Assembly (NCBI RefSeq): GCF_009789195.1
Contig: NZ_WSTC01000038.1
Span: 1-50,115 of the forward strand
Direction: 5' to 3'
DNA length: 50,115 bases
Source of the DNA: Paenibacillus sp. MMS18-CY102
GTDB taxonomy: Bacteria > Bacillota > Bacilli > Paenibacillales > Paenibacillaceae
Position 1 is the stretch's first letter. Each line of letters starts with the position of its first letter. The notes under the pieces were generated by a model, which saw only the letters and a list, made by a program, of their open reading frames with translations, did not search any database and was not told the origin of the DNA. Positions 1 through 7,930 of the stretch are shown here, one piece after another. A program made the translations under genes and the position numbers.

Positions 1-3
1 GAT

Positions 4-28
4 CGCCCTCCACCTGGAACGGAGGGCG
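4..28. other. Short stem-loop at the window edge
   Basis: Eight-base arms CGCCCTCC (4-11) and GGAGGGCG (21-28) enclose a 9-nt loop. A T-rich run follows only about 18 bases later, so this is at best a weak terminator for a gene lying left of the window. Confidence 0.35.
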
Positions 29-74
29 TAAAGCGTTAAACCATACTTTTTTTCCTTTAAATACAGCTCCGATA

Positions 75-118
75 AAACAAAGAGAAACCCAGCGTTTTGA
101 AAAAACGTGGGTTTCTCT
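75..118 (-). terminator. Rho-independent terminator of the chemotaxis receptor gene
   Basis: A perfect 11-bp stem (81-91 with 108-118) is followed on the minus strand by TTTGTTTT. It lies just downstream of the receptor gene stop. A second hairpin at 126-152 sits between stop and terminator and has a short T run only on the plus strand. Confidence 0.75.
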
Positions 119-153
119 ACAATCTGAAGCCCCGCCGATGGCGAGGGCTTCTT

Positions 154-2241
154 TTACATTCTAAAATGGCTAAGCTGTTCTTTCGAAAGCTTCGTCATTT
201 GGAGCAATTCATCTGCCGATTCCAACAATGTTTTCATAATGCCAGCCTGATTCGTCATCGATTCCGAAGCATAGTTCGTATTGTCCGCCGACTGTTTGGA
301 AATGTAGGCAACCTCATGGACCGATGCCGTCACCTGCTCCGTGCTGGCGGAGATATGTTCGGTTAAGGTTGATACCTGCTGTACGCGATCGACTAGACGC
401 TGAGAAGATTCCAGGATGCCCGTGAATATGCCATTGGCAAGATGAATCGCTTGCATGCCATGGCTAACTTCCAGTTCCTCATGTTCCATCGATTCGCCTA
501 AGCTGTTGATTTTGGAAGAGATCGCTTCTAGCTTCCCAGTAATATCATCAGTAGACAGCTTGGACTGATTAGCGAGCTTCTGAATTTCTGCAGCGACTAC
601 TGCAAATCCCTTCCCATGCTCTCCAGCGCGCGCCGCCTCGATTGAAGCGTTAAGCGCCAGTATATTCGTCTGTGCCGAGATTTTCGCGATGGTTTCCACA
701 ATTTGTTTCACTTGCTCCGATTGGCTCGTTAGAAACTCTACCAATTCGCTTGACTCTTTAACCGACGAGTTGATTTTATTCATTTGGCCAAATGCGCCAT
801 CCATCGCCAGCTTGCCCTCCAGCGCTTGCTGATGGGAATGGGTTGATTCTGTCAGCACATCTTGCGCAGACTCGGCGATATGCTGAATGTGCGTCGCAAT
901 TTCGTTCATCGCCTTGGAGCTTTCCTCCGAATGGAGAAACTGCGCGCGGCTTCCCCCACTAAGCTCTGCCATCTTCTGATTGATCGTATCCATCTCCGCT
1001 ACCGTTTCCGTAATGGCTGACGATAATGCAGATGAGGATGCCGTCACTTTATTGCTTGTTGCTTTGCTTGCGCTAATCATATTTTTGAACACTTGAATGA
1101 CCGTATTAATCGGATTCACGATGTCCCCGATCTCATCCTTCGTATAAGAAACCAGCGTATTGGCCAGATCGCCCTCACTAACCTTGATGAGCGAAGTATT
1201 GATGTAACTAATCGATTTTTTGACTGAAATATAGAAGCCAATAAAAATATACAACAAGATCATAAACCCGATAATTACCGCAATGTTAAATACCATCGCT
1301 TTGGATTCGTAAGCGTCCACCCGGACCTTAATAAGCTTGTCCAGCACCTTCAACTCCACCTGGTAAAGCTCCGAGTGATGCTTAATAAACGATGCTGACA
1401 GCTGCAAATAATCATTCTTGGAAAGCTTCAATGTAGGGGCATGAATCAATTCTTCATTTACAACCTTGGCAAAATTCTCCCGCTCCTGTTCCAGGTTAAG
1501 CCGTGAAGCATCGAGCTCTGCGGCTAATGACGGGTTCTCATCGATGACCGATTGAATGCCGTTGCTAATTTCATTCATCGAGTAGTTTAATAGGGATACC
1601 AGCTCCAACAGCCCATCGCGCTGCTCGTCCGTTACTGATTTTGTTAATAGATATGAAGAGCCTAAGTCGCGAATTTGTGTGAGCTTTTCCGTTGCAAACG
1701 GGATTTTGTTGATGACGCCATCCATGAGGTAGTAGCTGTCTAGATCCGGGTCAAGGATGAGATTCGACGAATCCCCTACTTCTGCGATGAGCTTAACACT
1801 CTGGCCAATGACCGTGGTGTAGCTGTTCACCGGGTCAGCGCCGTCCGCCTTCTTCCACGCGCCATAGATGTCATGTATCGTCCCATCCACTTTCAATTCT
1901 CCGCCCAGTTTATCATTTACCGCAAACGTTGCTTGAAAGGCTTGTTCGATTTCAGCGTTGTTTTTATCGATTTCCCCATTTATCGCAGCATCATTGCTCG
2001 AGGATTGGAGGGAATAAAGTCCCCTTCCTTGCTGAAGCTTCGTTATCAATTGTTGCAAAGGGGCAATATATTCGACGCCCAGCCTCTCTTTCTCATTAAA
2101 TGAAATGAGCTCGCTTGATTGGCGCTGGTACATGAAAGACATGACAACCATTGGGATAAAAATCAATAATCCAATTACGATAAACTTGTACGCATACCTT
2201 AACCTTCGAATTAACTGTTCAGACAACCAAAACAAATTCAT
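154..2241 (-). CDS. Methyl-accepting chemotaxis protein (transmembrane receptor)
   Basis: Membrane chemoreceptor of about 695 residues that would sense an external signal and control CheA. A first membrane helix near residues 17-37 is followed by a roughly 290-residue extracytoplasmic helical sensor region. A second helix ([20 protein letters not shown]) leads into a HAMP-like linker and a long coiled-coil signalling domain. The conserved hairpin tip is plain: [20 protein letters not shown] followed by [18 protein letters not shown] chose the ATG at 2241 because GGGGG lies seven bases before it; an upstream in-frame start at 2280 has no such site. The gene is monocistronic with its own terminator. 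The sensor region resembles no ligand-binding family I can name, so the stimulus is unknown. No chemotaxis genes lie nearby, which is usual for scattered receptors in Bacillales. Confidence 0.95.
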   Translation of the reverse strand: MNLFWLSEQLIRRLRYAYKFIVIGLLIFIPMVVMSFMYQRQSSELISFNEKERLGVEYIAPLQQLITKLQQGRGLYSLQSSSNDAAINGEIDKNNAEIEQAFQATFAVNDKLGGELKVDGTIHDIYGAWKKADGADPVNSYTTVIGQSVKLIAEVGDSSNLILDPDLDSYYLMDGVINKIPFATEKLTQIRDLGSSYLLTKSVTDEQRDGLLELVSLLNYSMNEISNGIQSVIDENPSLAAELDASRLNLEQERENFAKVVNEELIHAPTLKLSKNDYLQLSASFIKHHSELYQVELKVLDKLIKVRVDAYESKAMVFNIAVIIGFMILLYIFIGFYISVKKSISYINTSLIKVSEGDLANTLVSYTKDEIGDIVNPINTVIQVFKNMISASKATSNKVTASSSALSSAITETVAEMDTINQKMAELSGGSRAQFLHSEESSKAMNEIATHIQHIAESAQDVLTESTHSHQQALEGKLAMDGAFGQMNKINSSVKESSELVEFLTSQSEQVKQIVETIAKISAQTNILALNASIEAARAGEHGKGFAVVAAEIQKLANQSKLSTDDITGKLEAISSKINSLGESMEHEELEVSHGMQAIHLANGIFTGILESSQRLVDRVQQVSTLTEHISASTEQVTASVHEVAYISKQSADNTNYASESMTNQAGIMKTLLESADELLQMTKLSKEQLSHFRM

Positions 2242-2390
2242 TGTTATCCCCCTGTTTTCTAATGTAACATTTCCTAACACGAAGCCAGTCCACCACTAGT
2301 TCTGCAACTTTCGACAAAATCCTTTATTTAGCAACGAAATAATTGTATGAATTTGGGCATTTTTCAAACCATCCATGGTTCACATACAAA

Positions 2391-2433
2391 ATGCCCCCAG
2401 TATGTTAGATATTATCTAACATACTGGGGGCAT
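2391..2433 (-). terminator. Terminator of the kinase operon (20-bp perfect stem)
   Basis: Perfect 20-bp inverted repeat (2391-2410 with 2414-2433) around a 3-nt loop, followed on the minus strand by TTTTGT. It lies downstream of the coiled-coil gene that ends the kinase operon. The rest of 2242-2492 holds only the upstream region of the receptor gene. Confidence 0.75.
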
Positions 2434-2492
2434 GGTTACCTTCTTGAGATTACGCCATATGCGTGCATTTCACTACACGATCGCGGCTTCGC

Positions 2493-2789
2493 CTATTCAT
2501 TGACCTTCAATCGTTGCTGTGCCAATAATGCTTGCTTCTCCTTCAGTTGCTTGGACGACTGCGTGAGCAGGGCGTTGATTCGCTCAATGTCCTTCTTCAG
2601 CTTAATTTCTCGCGAAATTTTGCTGCTCAAATCGCTGGCCGACTGGCTTGCTTTCTGGTCACGTTGGAGCTGGCTTATTTTCGCAAGCGACTTTTCACGT
2701 TTTGTTCGCTGTTCGCGAACGAATGCTTCAATGTCCGCAATCTCTTTCTCTAACCGAGCAATAATCGAGCGGGTAAAACTAATGGCCAT
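2493..2789 (-). CDS. Small coiled-coil protein downstream of the kinase
   Basis: A 98-residue, highly charged protein that is almost entirely predicted coiled coil (heptad-like runs rich in Lys, Glu, Gln and Leu from about residue 10 to the end). It has no Cys, no signal peptide and no membrane helix. The ATG at 2789 is preceded by AAGAGGTG at good spacing and is preferred over the in-frame start at 2828. It follows the kinase gene by about 50 bases on the same strand and shares its terminator, so the two are probably co-transcribed. It could be a substrate, scaffold or partner of the kinase, but this is only inference from position. I do not recognise the family. Confidence 0.7.
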   Translation of the reverse strand: MAISFTRSIIARLEKEIADIEAFVREQRTKREKSLAKISQLQRDQKASQSASDLSSKISREIKLKKDIERINALLTQSSKQLKEKQALLAQQRLKVNE

Positions 2790-2838
2790 TCGGGCACCTC
2801 TTAATCCTATAGTCTTGCATGGACTCATTCTACTACGA

Positions 2839-3690
2839 TTACTGCCTCCCGTCCAAGATGGCAGCTAATTCCCGTTCGCATTCCGCTGCTGCCTGCCACC
2901 GCTTCTCCAGAAGCCCGCGCACGAATCCCTTCACGGCCGGTTCAAGAACGAGTTCTTCCTCCCAGCCGAGCTCCTCTTGCCCGTCTTCTGCAACATATCC
3001 CGCGTACATCAGAAATAAAAATAAATGCCCTAGCCCATACAAGTCACTGCTTGGATAAGGATATCGCATCTGCTGCTTCACAGCACCCCAGCTGTCCGCA
3101 AACCCGCTCGGTTCCCCATCCTCCGCCATTTTCTGGCGTTCATCTGGCTGTTCCTCTCCGATGCGGCAGGCTAAGCCGAAGTCGATCAATCCAATCCGTT
3201 CGCCGCTCGCCAGTACGTTAGGAATCCGCACATCACGGTGCACAAAGCCAGCTTCGTGTAGATGCTTCAGCGGGGCAAGCAACTGCCGAACTATGAACAA
3301 CCCTTCCAGTTGCGTGTATGTCCGTCCTTGCCCCATGATTAACTGTTCCAAATTATCGCCATCCACGAATGCCATGATGAGCGATGCTTCACGCCGATGC
3401 TTGGCTTGGTTCAGCCATTTCGGAATTTGCGGGTGGTCCAGCTGTTGCATAATCCCGCTCTCCCGCTCCAGCATCCGCCGTGCGATATCGCGCTTGCTTG
3501 GCTTCGCCCGCTTCATCAGTACGGTGGCACCAGCCTGCAGGTCGATGCAGCGATACGCTTGGCCATAGCTGCCCATGCCAAGAAACTGCTCGATCCTGTA
3601 CCTGCCTGCCCATACCATGCCCTGCCGAAGCGGATAATCCAGCCACTCGCTCCTCCATTGCTTCCACCATCTGATGAACCTGATGAACAT
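2839..3690 (-). CDS. Hanks-type serine/threonine protein kinase
   Basis: Cytoplasmic eukaryotic-type protein kinase of 283 residues that would phosphorylate Ser/Thr on proteins. The main motifs are present: the glycine loop LGMGSYGQAY, the ATP-binding lysine in VLMKRAK, the catalytic loop HRDVRIPN and the Mg-binding DFG. The protein is little more than the catalytic domain: there is no PASTA region and no real membrane anchor, only an aromatic/basic stretch (FIRFIRWWKQW) at the N-terminus. The catalytic loop has Arg where most Ser/Thr kinases have Lys (HRDVR rather than HRDVK), a slight departure that may affect substrate choice. The start at 3690 follows GGGAGTG. It forms an operon with the coiled-coil gene and is divergent from the His/Gly-rich peptide gene. 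Targets cannot be read from the sequence. Confidence 0.88.
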   Translation of the reverse strand: MFIRFIRWWKQWRSEWLDYPLRQGMVWAGRYRIEQFLGMGSYGQAYRCIDLQAGATVLMKRAKPSKRDIARRMLERESGIMQQLDHPQIPKWLNQAKHRREASLIMAFVDGDNLEQLIMGQGRTYTQLEGLFIVRQLLAPLKHLHEAGFVHRDVRIPNVLASGERIGLIDFGLACRIGEEQPDERQKMAEDGEPSGFADSWGAVKQQMRYPYPSSDLYGLGHLFLFLMYAGYVAEDGQEELGWEEELVLEPAVKGFVRGLLEKRWQAAAECERELAAILDGRQ

Positions 3691-3842
3691 CCGAATCACT
3701 CCCTGCTTCCACATACGGCATTCGGCGCTAATAGGTTCCCATTCCAAACGCGGAGTAGGCTTTTTTTGGCGAAACCCTTCATTTACAATCGCGTAGTATT
3801 CTATATGTCACGCAAGCGCAATAAACTTTAGGAGGTCATAGG

Positions 3843-4058
3843 ATGATCAGACATATGTTGCAACGATTGATTGGTTCACTCACCGGCCATAAGCCACACG
3901 GCCGTCATGGCCACCACGGGCACGGCAATGGGCACGGATACTACGGCAACAAACATTACAGCAGCAGCGACTATAAAAAAGGCAACTATTATCCGCCACA
4001 GCAACCGCCATACGGTCACGGGCACTATAAGAAACGGCATAGCAGCTTTAGCAGCTAA
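3843..4058 (+). CDS. Small His/Gly/Tyr-rich protein
   Basis: A 71-residue protein. After about 15 ordinary residues it becomes a low-complexity tail made mostly of His, Gly, Tyr, Lys and Pro, with repeated HGHG-type motifs. An excellent AGGAGG site lies before the ATG, and a strong terminator follows, so it is a real single-gene transcript. The composition suggests metal binding or a structural, spore-coat-like role; neither can be shown from sequence. It is divergent from the kinase operon, with about 150 bases between the two starts, so they may share a control region. Confidence 0.75.
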   Translation: MIRHMLQRLIGSLTGHKPHGRHGHHGHGNGHGYYGNKHYSSSDYKKGNYYPPQQPPYGHGHYKKRHSSFSS

Positions 4059-4093
4059 GGCACCGCCAGATCGTTTTCCGCGTAACCATCGAG

Positions 4094-4138
4094 AAGCTCC
4101 AAACGAAGCGTTCAACGCTTCGTTTGGAGCTTTTATTT
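4094..4138 (+). terminator. Terminator of the His-rich protein gene
   Basis: Perfect 19-bp stem (4094-4112 with 4114-4132), a 1-nt nominal loop and a TTTTATTTT tail on the plus strand. A second, smaller hairpin (4205-4211 with 4223-4229) with a T5 run follows on the same strand as possible back-up. Confidence 0.85.
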
Positions 4139-4154
4139 TGCGTCCAGCCAACTA

Positions 4155-4195
4155 CAAAAAAAACGGCTCGCAGGCCGTTACACTGCGAACCGTTT
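4155..4195 (-). terminator. Terminator of the ydjO-like gene
   Basis: Eleven-base arms (4163-4173 with 4183-4193, one G-U pair) are followed on the minus strand by eight T residues. It lies about 40 bases beyond the stop of the ydjO-like gene. Confidence 0.75.
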
Positions 4196-4235
4196 CAATG
4201 GGAAGCTCCTAACCTTCGCGGCTAGGAGCGCCTTT

Positions 4236-4448
4236 TTATTGCTTGACCTGATTCGGGCTCGTATTCACGACCGCAACCAGCATTTTCTCGCTTTTCACCA
4301 TCTCGGATTGGCATAGGGAGCATACGGGAGCGACGGATAACGCAAAATTATCCCTCATCCATCCCTTACAATTGTCATCCGTACAAGACCATACTGCGGT
4401 AAGCTCATTGGGCACATCCTCAACTGGCCTTTTCCGTGAATAATACAT
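4236..4448 (-). CDS. ydjO: Cold-inducible YdjO-type small zinc-ribbon-like protein
   Basis: A 70-residue protein beginning MYYSRKRPVEDVP, with Cys pairs arranged C-x4-C near the middle (SCTDDNCKGWMRDNF) and C-x2-C (VCSLCQSEM). Four cysteines in this layout suggest a bound zinc. The pattern matches my memory of the YdjO family, described in Bacillus as cold-inducible with unknown molecular role. The ATG at 4448 fits the AGAGGG site (spacing six); the ATG two codons earlier lies directly against it. The neighbour upstream is a cold-shock protein gene, which supports a role in cold adaptation. Each of the two genes has its own terminator, so they are probably separate transcripts. Confidence 0.8.
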   Translation of the reverse strand: MYYSRKRPVEDVPNELTAVWSCTDDNCKGWMRDNFALSVAPVCSLCQSEMVKSEKMLVAVVNTSPNQVKQ

Positions 4449-4485
4449 GTGCATCCCTCTTTCTTATCTGATTTGGATGAAGCGA

Positions 4486-4518
4486 TAAAAAAAACGCCCC
4501 TAACGAGATGTTCGGGGC
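4486..4518 (-). terminator. Terminator of the cold-shock gene
   Basis: GCCCC/GGGGC stem followed by eight T residues on the minus strand, directly after the csp stop. Confidence 0.8.
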
Positions 4519-4529
4519 ATTTGGCTTCT

Positions 4530-4730
4530 TTACAGTTTTACGACATTCTCAGCTTGTGCGCCGCGATTGCCTTGTACGATATTGAACTCAACGCTTTGGC
4601 CTTCGTCCAACGATTTGTAACCGTCGCCTTGGATCGCGCTGAAGTGAACGAATACGTCTTCTCCGCCTTCAACCGAGATGAAACCGAAGCCTTTTTCTGC
4701 GTTAAACCATTTCACTGTACCTGTTACCAA
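4530..4730 (-). CDS. CspA/CspB-family cold-shock RNA chaperone
   Basis: A 66-residue OB-fold protein that binds single-stranded nucleic acid and melts RNA structure at low temperature. RNP1 (KGFGFI) and RNP2 (VFVHFSAI) are intact, and the start of the protein ([14 protein letters not shown]) and its end ([10 protein letters not shown]) are typical. I place the start at the TTG at 4730, seven bases after AAGGTGG. This gives the usual 66-67 residue length; an in-frame TTG at 4748 would add six atypical residues. The long structured leader is described separately. Bacillales carry several paralogues, so I do not choose between cspB, cspC and cspD. Confidence 0.93.
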   Translation of the reverse strand: MVTGTVKWFNAEKGFGFISVEGGEDVFVHFSAIQGDGYKSLDEGQSVEFNIVQGNRGAQAENVVKL

Positions 4731-4860
4731 ACCAATTACCACCTTCAATTAAATTTGCATGACCATCTTGTTCAATAAAACAAAAAATTCACATGGCGTA
4801 CGAGGGCATTGATCCTTACTTCTAGTCCTCGACGTTATGTGAATGAGGTCACAAGCTCAA
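4731..4860 (-). promoter_or_regulatory. Long structured leader region of the cold-shock gene
   Basis: About 130 bases upstream of the csp start hold no ORF but contain an imperfect 15-16-bp inverted repeat (left arm from 4790, right arm ending 4841). Cold-shock genes in other bacteria are controlled post-transcriptionally by long leaders that refold with temperature. That this repeat does so here is inference. The transcription start is not visible. Confidence 0.4.
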
Positions 4861-5037
4861 TATGTCCATTATAACATCTTTCAACCCAAAAAGCTTTTCC
4901 AAATATTATTTAATTTTGATCATGAGCCAATTGTGCAAATTGGGTGCGCCATTTTACACGAATGGCTGCCTGCCCGAATATGATTGTTTAGACCTTAACC
5001 ATAAGCGCAACATTAGCTCACATGGAGGTGTGGTTCA

Positions 5038-5985
5038 TTGGCAGCTAAACCTTATAACCCAATGAAACAGTATGGGGACCATGCGTACCAGTTTATTAAG
5101 AAGCTCGGCAGCCAGAAAAACGATCGGCTGCGTTTTTTGCTGGTGCACGACGCTGTTCGCAGGAACGATTATTACAGTGCTTCCAGCGCCTTCACTACCT
5201 TTCCCACCATGAGGCTGCAGAAGCCGTTTTATTCCCTAGAAAGCACATCTTCCAAACTCAAGCTTCTTACAAAACGAAATAAGCCTGTCCACGTACTCAA
5301 ACATAATCGAAACGGATATGCCGTGTTCATGGAAATCAATGACCGGGAAACGAAAACACGCTCGTTCAAGACAGCCCGGGCACAATTCATCGATGTCGAC
5401 CTAAACAAAATTTCGTATAAATTTCCGACGAAGCGGCAGCTTCATCAGTCGATAAACAACATCCTCACTGATCCTACCGAACAAATCTCCTCCTTCTCCA
5501 TCTCCAGGGACAACAAAGGCCAATATCGGATGTTGGCTCAGCGCAGCAGGAGGCGCGTGGCTGCATTAAAGCAATCCTTCCTGGCGAGGCATGAGGATGA
5601 CATTAACGATACGATGATCGTCGAAACAAAGAACGGCTATCATATTTATTGGGTCCTTAAAGACGGCTCTCTCAGCAATTTCGTTCCGATTCAGAAAGCA
5701 CTAGCCCAGAAGTTCAACTCGGACCCGATGATTACGAACCTCTCCAGAGCCATGCGCATCCCTGGATTTTACCATATGAAAAACCCCGAGAGCCCCTTCA
5801 TGGTCAAAGTTAAGCAATGGGGCAGGGATGAGCCCTTCACGCAAGAAGAGCTCGTTCAATCGCTTGCGCTTAATCCCGTCTACGCTACGAAGAAGGGAAA
5901 CAAGGTGAGCAAGCGCCGGAAAGTATCCAAACTGCGTGCGTTAAGGCGAAGAGGACGAATGTCTCGTGCAAAAGTGGGGCGGTAG
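5038..5985 (+). CDS. RepB-like archaeo-eukaryotic primase domain protein
   Basis: A 315-residue protein with features of the AEP primase/polymerase fold as found in RepB-type replication proteins. These are a DxD-like metal motif (FIDVDLNK, about residue 116), the Ser-x-His-like motif in NGYHIYWVLKDG (about 203) and RAMRIPGFYHMKNP (about 241). The last 35 residues are extremely basic and probably bind DNA. A TTG start is set by GGAGGTG seven bases upstream. The gene stands alone: no helicase, relaxase, integrase or origin-like repeat is adjacent, so it is either a mobile-element remnant or a domesticated primase. It runs convergent to the next gene with only 26 bases between stops. I am confident of the fold, less of the role. 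Confidence 0.7.
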   Translation: MAAKPYNPMKQYGDHAYQFIKKLGSQKNDRLRFLLVHDAVRRNDYYSASSAFTTFPTMRLQKPFYSLESTSSKLKLLTKRNKPVHVLKHNRNGYAVFMEINDRETKTRSFKTARAQFIDVDLNKISYKFPTKRQLHQSINNILTDPTEQISSFSISRDNKGQYRMLAQRSRRRVAALKQSFLARHEDDINDTMIVETKNGYHIYWVLKDGSLSNFVPIQKALAQKFNSDPMITNLSRAMRIPGFYHMKNPESPFMVKVKQWGRDEPFTQEELVQSLALNPVYATKKGNKVSKRRKVSKLRALRRRGRMSRAKVGR

Positions 5986-6011
5986 AGCACTATGGCTCAT
6001 GAGCAGCCGCC

Positions 6012-6845
6012 CTAAACAGCCGCTCTAAACCGCCCGATCCTGATTAATTCAACCGCCTTATAGAGCAGATACGCCACGACATTCAATGAGAAGAAACAAA
6101 CGACCCAAAACACATTCAAACTCCCCCTGCGATGCGCATTCAACACATTCCACAGCCCGAACAGTATCCAGTACAACGCGAAGCAAACGACCCCGGTCAC
6201 GTATACCGCATGCACCTGCGGTGGATATATGGCTGAATTGTTATAGTAAATGTTCGCGTACCACTGAATGCCCGTCACTTCGGTCTCTATGCGTTGGGGC
6301 AGATAGTACACATCCTGGGGATCGTACGGCTCATGCTCAATAGGGTATGCATATTCCGCGATCGGGACCGCACGTTTCTTCTGGGTTAGCAACACGTACC
6401 GCACAACGCCCTCATGACGCTCGACATAAGCTTTAAGTACTTCATAGGGAACGCTGTTGGTTTTTCCCATAAGGTCTTCAACTTTATCGAAATCATTGTT
6501 CATGTAATCCAAATTTACCAACCCCCGTTCCTCCAGAGCCCGGGATTCGTACACGAAGAAGACGGACAACGCCAAAAATAACACGGAAACGGCCAGCATC
6601 CATTTCTTAAAGCTTCTATGGAAGCGGTACTCCCTTCTCAGCTCTGCGTTCAGGTTCGATTCCTCCCCGAATCGCCGCAATGCGATGGCCACACTTTCTT
6701 TCTCAGAGTAGCCTTCCAGCCGCAAGGCGTTCACCGACTCGGCTAGATGGCTCCGGATTTCATCTTGGAACGAAGCCATCTCCTCCGATTCCAAATTGAC
6801 ATGCTTGCTCAGCGAATGTACATAACGGTCGATCGCTTTCACCAT
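6012..6845 (-). CDS. Permease-prefix/HAAS-type membrane protein
   Basis: A 277-residue protein. The N-terminal 75 residues (helical, with YSEKESVAIALRRFGE) match the short cytoplasmic domain often found before permeases and next to PadR regulators. A membrane helix follows at about 82-100, then a soluble stretch of about 110 residues, then two membrane helices near the C-terminus. Its start overlaps the padR-type gene stop by one base (TAATG), so the two are translationally coupled. By analogy with other padR pairs it may pass an envelope signal or be the regulator's target; the substrate is unknown. Confidence 0.7.
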   Translation of the reverse strand: MVKAIDRYVHSLSKHVNLESEEMASFQDEIRSHLAESVNALRLEGYSEKESVAIALRRFGEESNLNAELRREYRFHRSFKKWMLAVSVLFLALSVFFVYESRALEERGLVNLDYMNNDFDKVEDLMGKTNSVPYEVLKAYVERHEGVVRYVLLTQKKRAVPIAEYAYPIEHEPYDPQDVYYLPQRIETEVTGIQWYANIYYNNSAIYPPQVHAVYVTGVVCFALYWILFGLWNVLNAHRRGSLNVFWVVCFFSLNVVAYLLYKAVELIRIGRFRAAV

Positions 6846-7180
6846 TAAACCCCCTTATAGAAAAGATCCATCATATTTTTCAGAAAATCCCACTGCTGCT
6901 TCCGCTCCGCCAAGTACCGATTGCCTTCCTCGTTAATTCGGTAGTACCTTCTTCTCCCGCCTCCGCTGTCCGTCGCTTCATTCCAATACGACTGCACCAT
7001 GCCGTTCTTCTCCAGCCGTTTCAATACGATATACAACGTTCCTTCTTTGATCTCAAATGTATGTTCACTGATGTCGCGGATTCGTTTGCAAATTTCATAA
7101 CCATACAAGTCCTCTTCCTTAAGCTGGCTTAGAATGACGCTCTCGATGTTGCCCTTGATCATTTCCTTATTCAGGTCCAA
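6845..7180 (-). CDS. PadR-family transcriptional regulator
   Basis: A 111-residue winged-helix repressor. The family pattern is clear: LKEEDLYGYEICKRI, then TFEIKEGTLYIVLKRLEKNGMV (recognition helix and wing), then GGGRRRYYRINEEGNRYL. It is the first gene of a two-gene operon with the membrane protein. A dyad-symmetric sequence over its promoter suggests autorepression. The ligand is unknown. Confidence 0.93.
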   Translation of the reverse strand: MDLNKEMIKGNIESVILSQLKEEDLYGYEICKRIRDISEHTFEIKEGTLYIVLKRLEKNGMVQSYWNEATDSGGGRRRYYRINEEGNRYLAERKQQWDFLKNMMDLFYKGV

Positions 7181-7204
7181 AACAGCTCCCCCTTCTATGG
7201 GTAT

Positions 7205-7240
7205 TTATACCATAAACTACTCTATAGTGTATAGTAGTTA
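7205..7240 (-). promoter_or_regulatory. Putative PadR operator/promoter
   Basis: Imperfect dyad: AAACTACTCTAT (7214-7225) opposes GTATAGTAGTTA (7229-7240). It lies 35-65 bases before the PadR start, with a TATAAA-like box beside it on the minus strand. PadR regulators usually bind AT-rich inverted repeats over their own promoter. Confidence 0.5.
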
Positions 7241-7243
7241 GCA

Positions 7244-7273
7244 TAAAAAAAGCGAACGCATTATCCGCTCGCT
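7244..7273 (-). terminator. Terminator of the operon ending with the secreted protein gene
   Basis: Eight-base arms (7251-7258 with 7266-7273, one G-U pair) are followed by seven T residues on the minus strand. It lies downstream of the stop at 7301. Confidence 0.8.
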
Positions 7274-7300
7274 TCTTCACCCGCTTAATAGCTTATGCCA

Positions 7301-7918
7301 TTAAAATCTAACGACCTGAGCATACAGTTTCTTCGTGTTTGCCCAAGAGGACAGGATGTAACTCTCATGGTATGGCTTCTCCATAAAGGCATGCCATACT
7401 TTCAAACCGTCTTTTTCATCATAGAAAACCGGAAGGTCTTCTCCCGTCTTCAAATCAGCCATCTTTAAACCCGTAATCTGTGGATCAGACATGATGCCGA
7501 ACATGATCGATGGGAAACCCTCCTTGTCACTTGGAAAAAACTCACCTGTGTACCCATGTCCAGATTTCTTTAGATAAGCGTCTATGCTCCCATACTCACC
7601 GCTGTGCTCCATTTTCCATTGGCCACCGGTTCCTTTAACCAAATAAGCAAAACCGATATCGGTATGTTTGAAATCCTGCGGGGCCGTCGCGCTTTTGGGC
7701 GCATCCAAATAAAAAACTAAAAGCCCATCATTGTATGGTTTAAGCGATAAAATATTAATCTCATTCGTTGGCGTTGTAGGTATCAGTTTAGCCGCTTCCT
7801 CTTCGGTGAGAGCAGCTTCTGTTGGTCCCGTGTTGGAAAACGGATTGCACCACAAGCCCACGGCAACTGTGAGCACAATCAATATAGAAACAGCAATCAT
7901 AATCGATTTCTTGCCCAT
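7301..7918 (-). CDS. Membrane-anchored or secreted protein of unknown function
   Basis: A 205-residue protein with one N-terminal hydrophobic helix (IMIAVSILIVLTVAVGLW) that could be a signal anchor or uncleaved signal. A soluble outer domain of about 175 residues contains no Cys and no motif I recognise. The ATG at 7918 follows GGAGG; an overlapping GTG four codons earlier is less likely. The gene starts 12 bases after the stop of the 796-residue isoprenoid-synthase-like protein and shares its terminator, so they form an operon. A functional link between the two is possible but unproven. Confidence 0.7.
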   Translation of the reverse strand: MGKKSIMIAVSILIVLTVAVGLWCNPFSNTGPTEAALTEEEAAKLIPTTPTNEINILSLKPYNDGLLVFYLDAPKSATAPQDFKHTDIGFAYLVKGTGGQWKMEHSGEYGSIDAYLKKSGHGYTGEFFPSDKEGFPSIMFGIMSDPQITGLKMADLKTGEDLPVFYDEKDGLKVWHAFMEKPYHESYILSSWANTKKLYAQVVRF

Positions 7919-7930
7919 ACGTTCCTCCAC

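Noticed and set aside
2347-2868. Long plus-strand ORF opposite the coiled-coil gene
   Set aside because: It begins inside the upstream spacer, runs through a terminator hairpin and is antisense to a well-supported gene with a good ribosome site.
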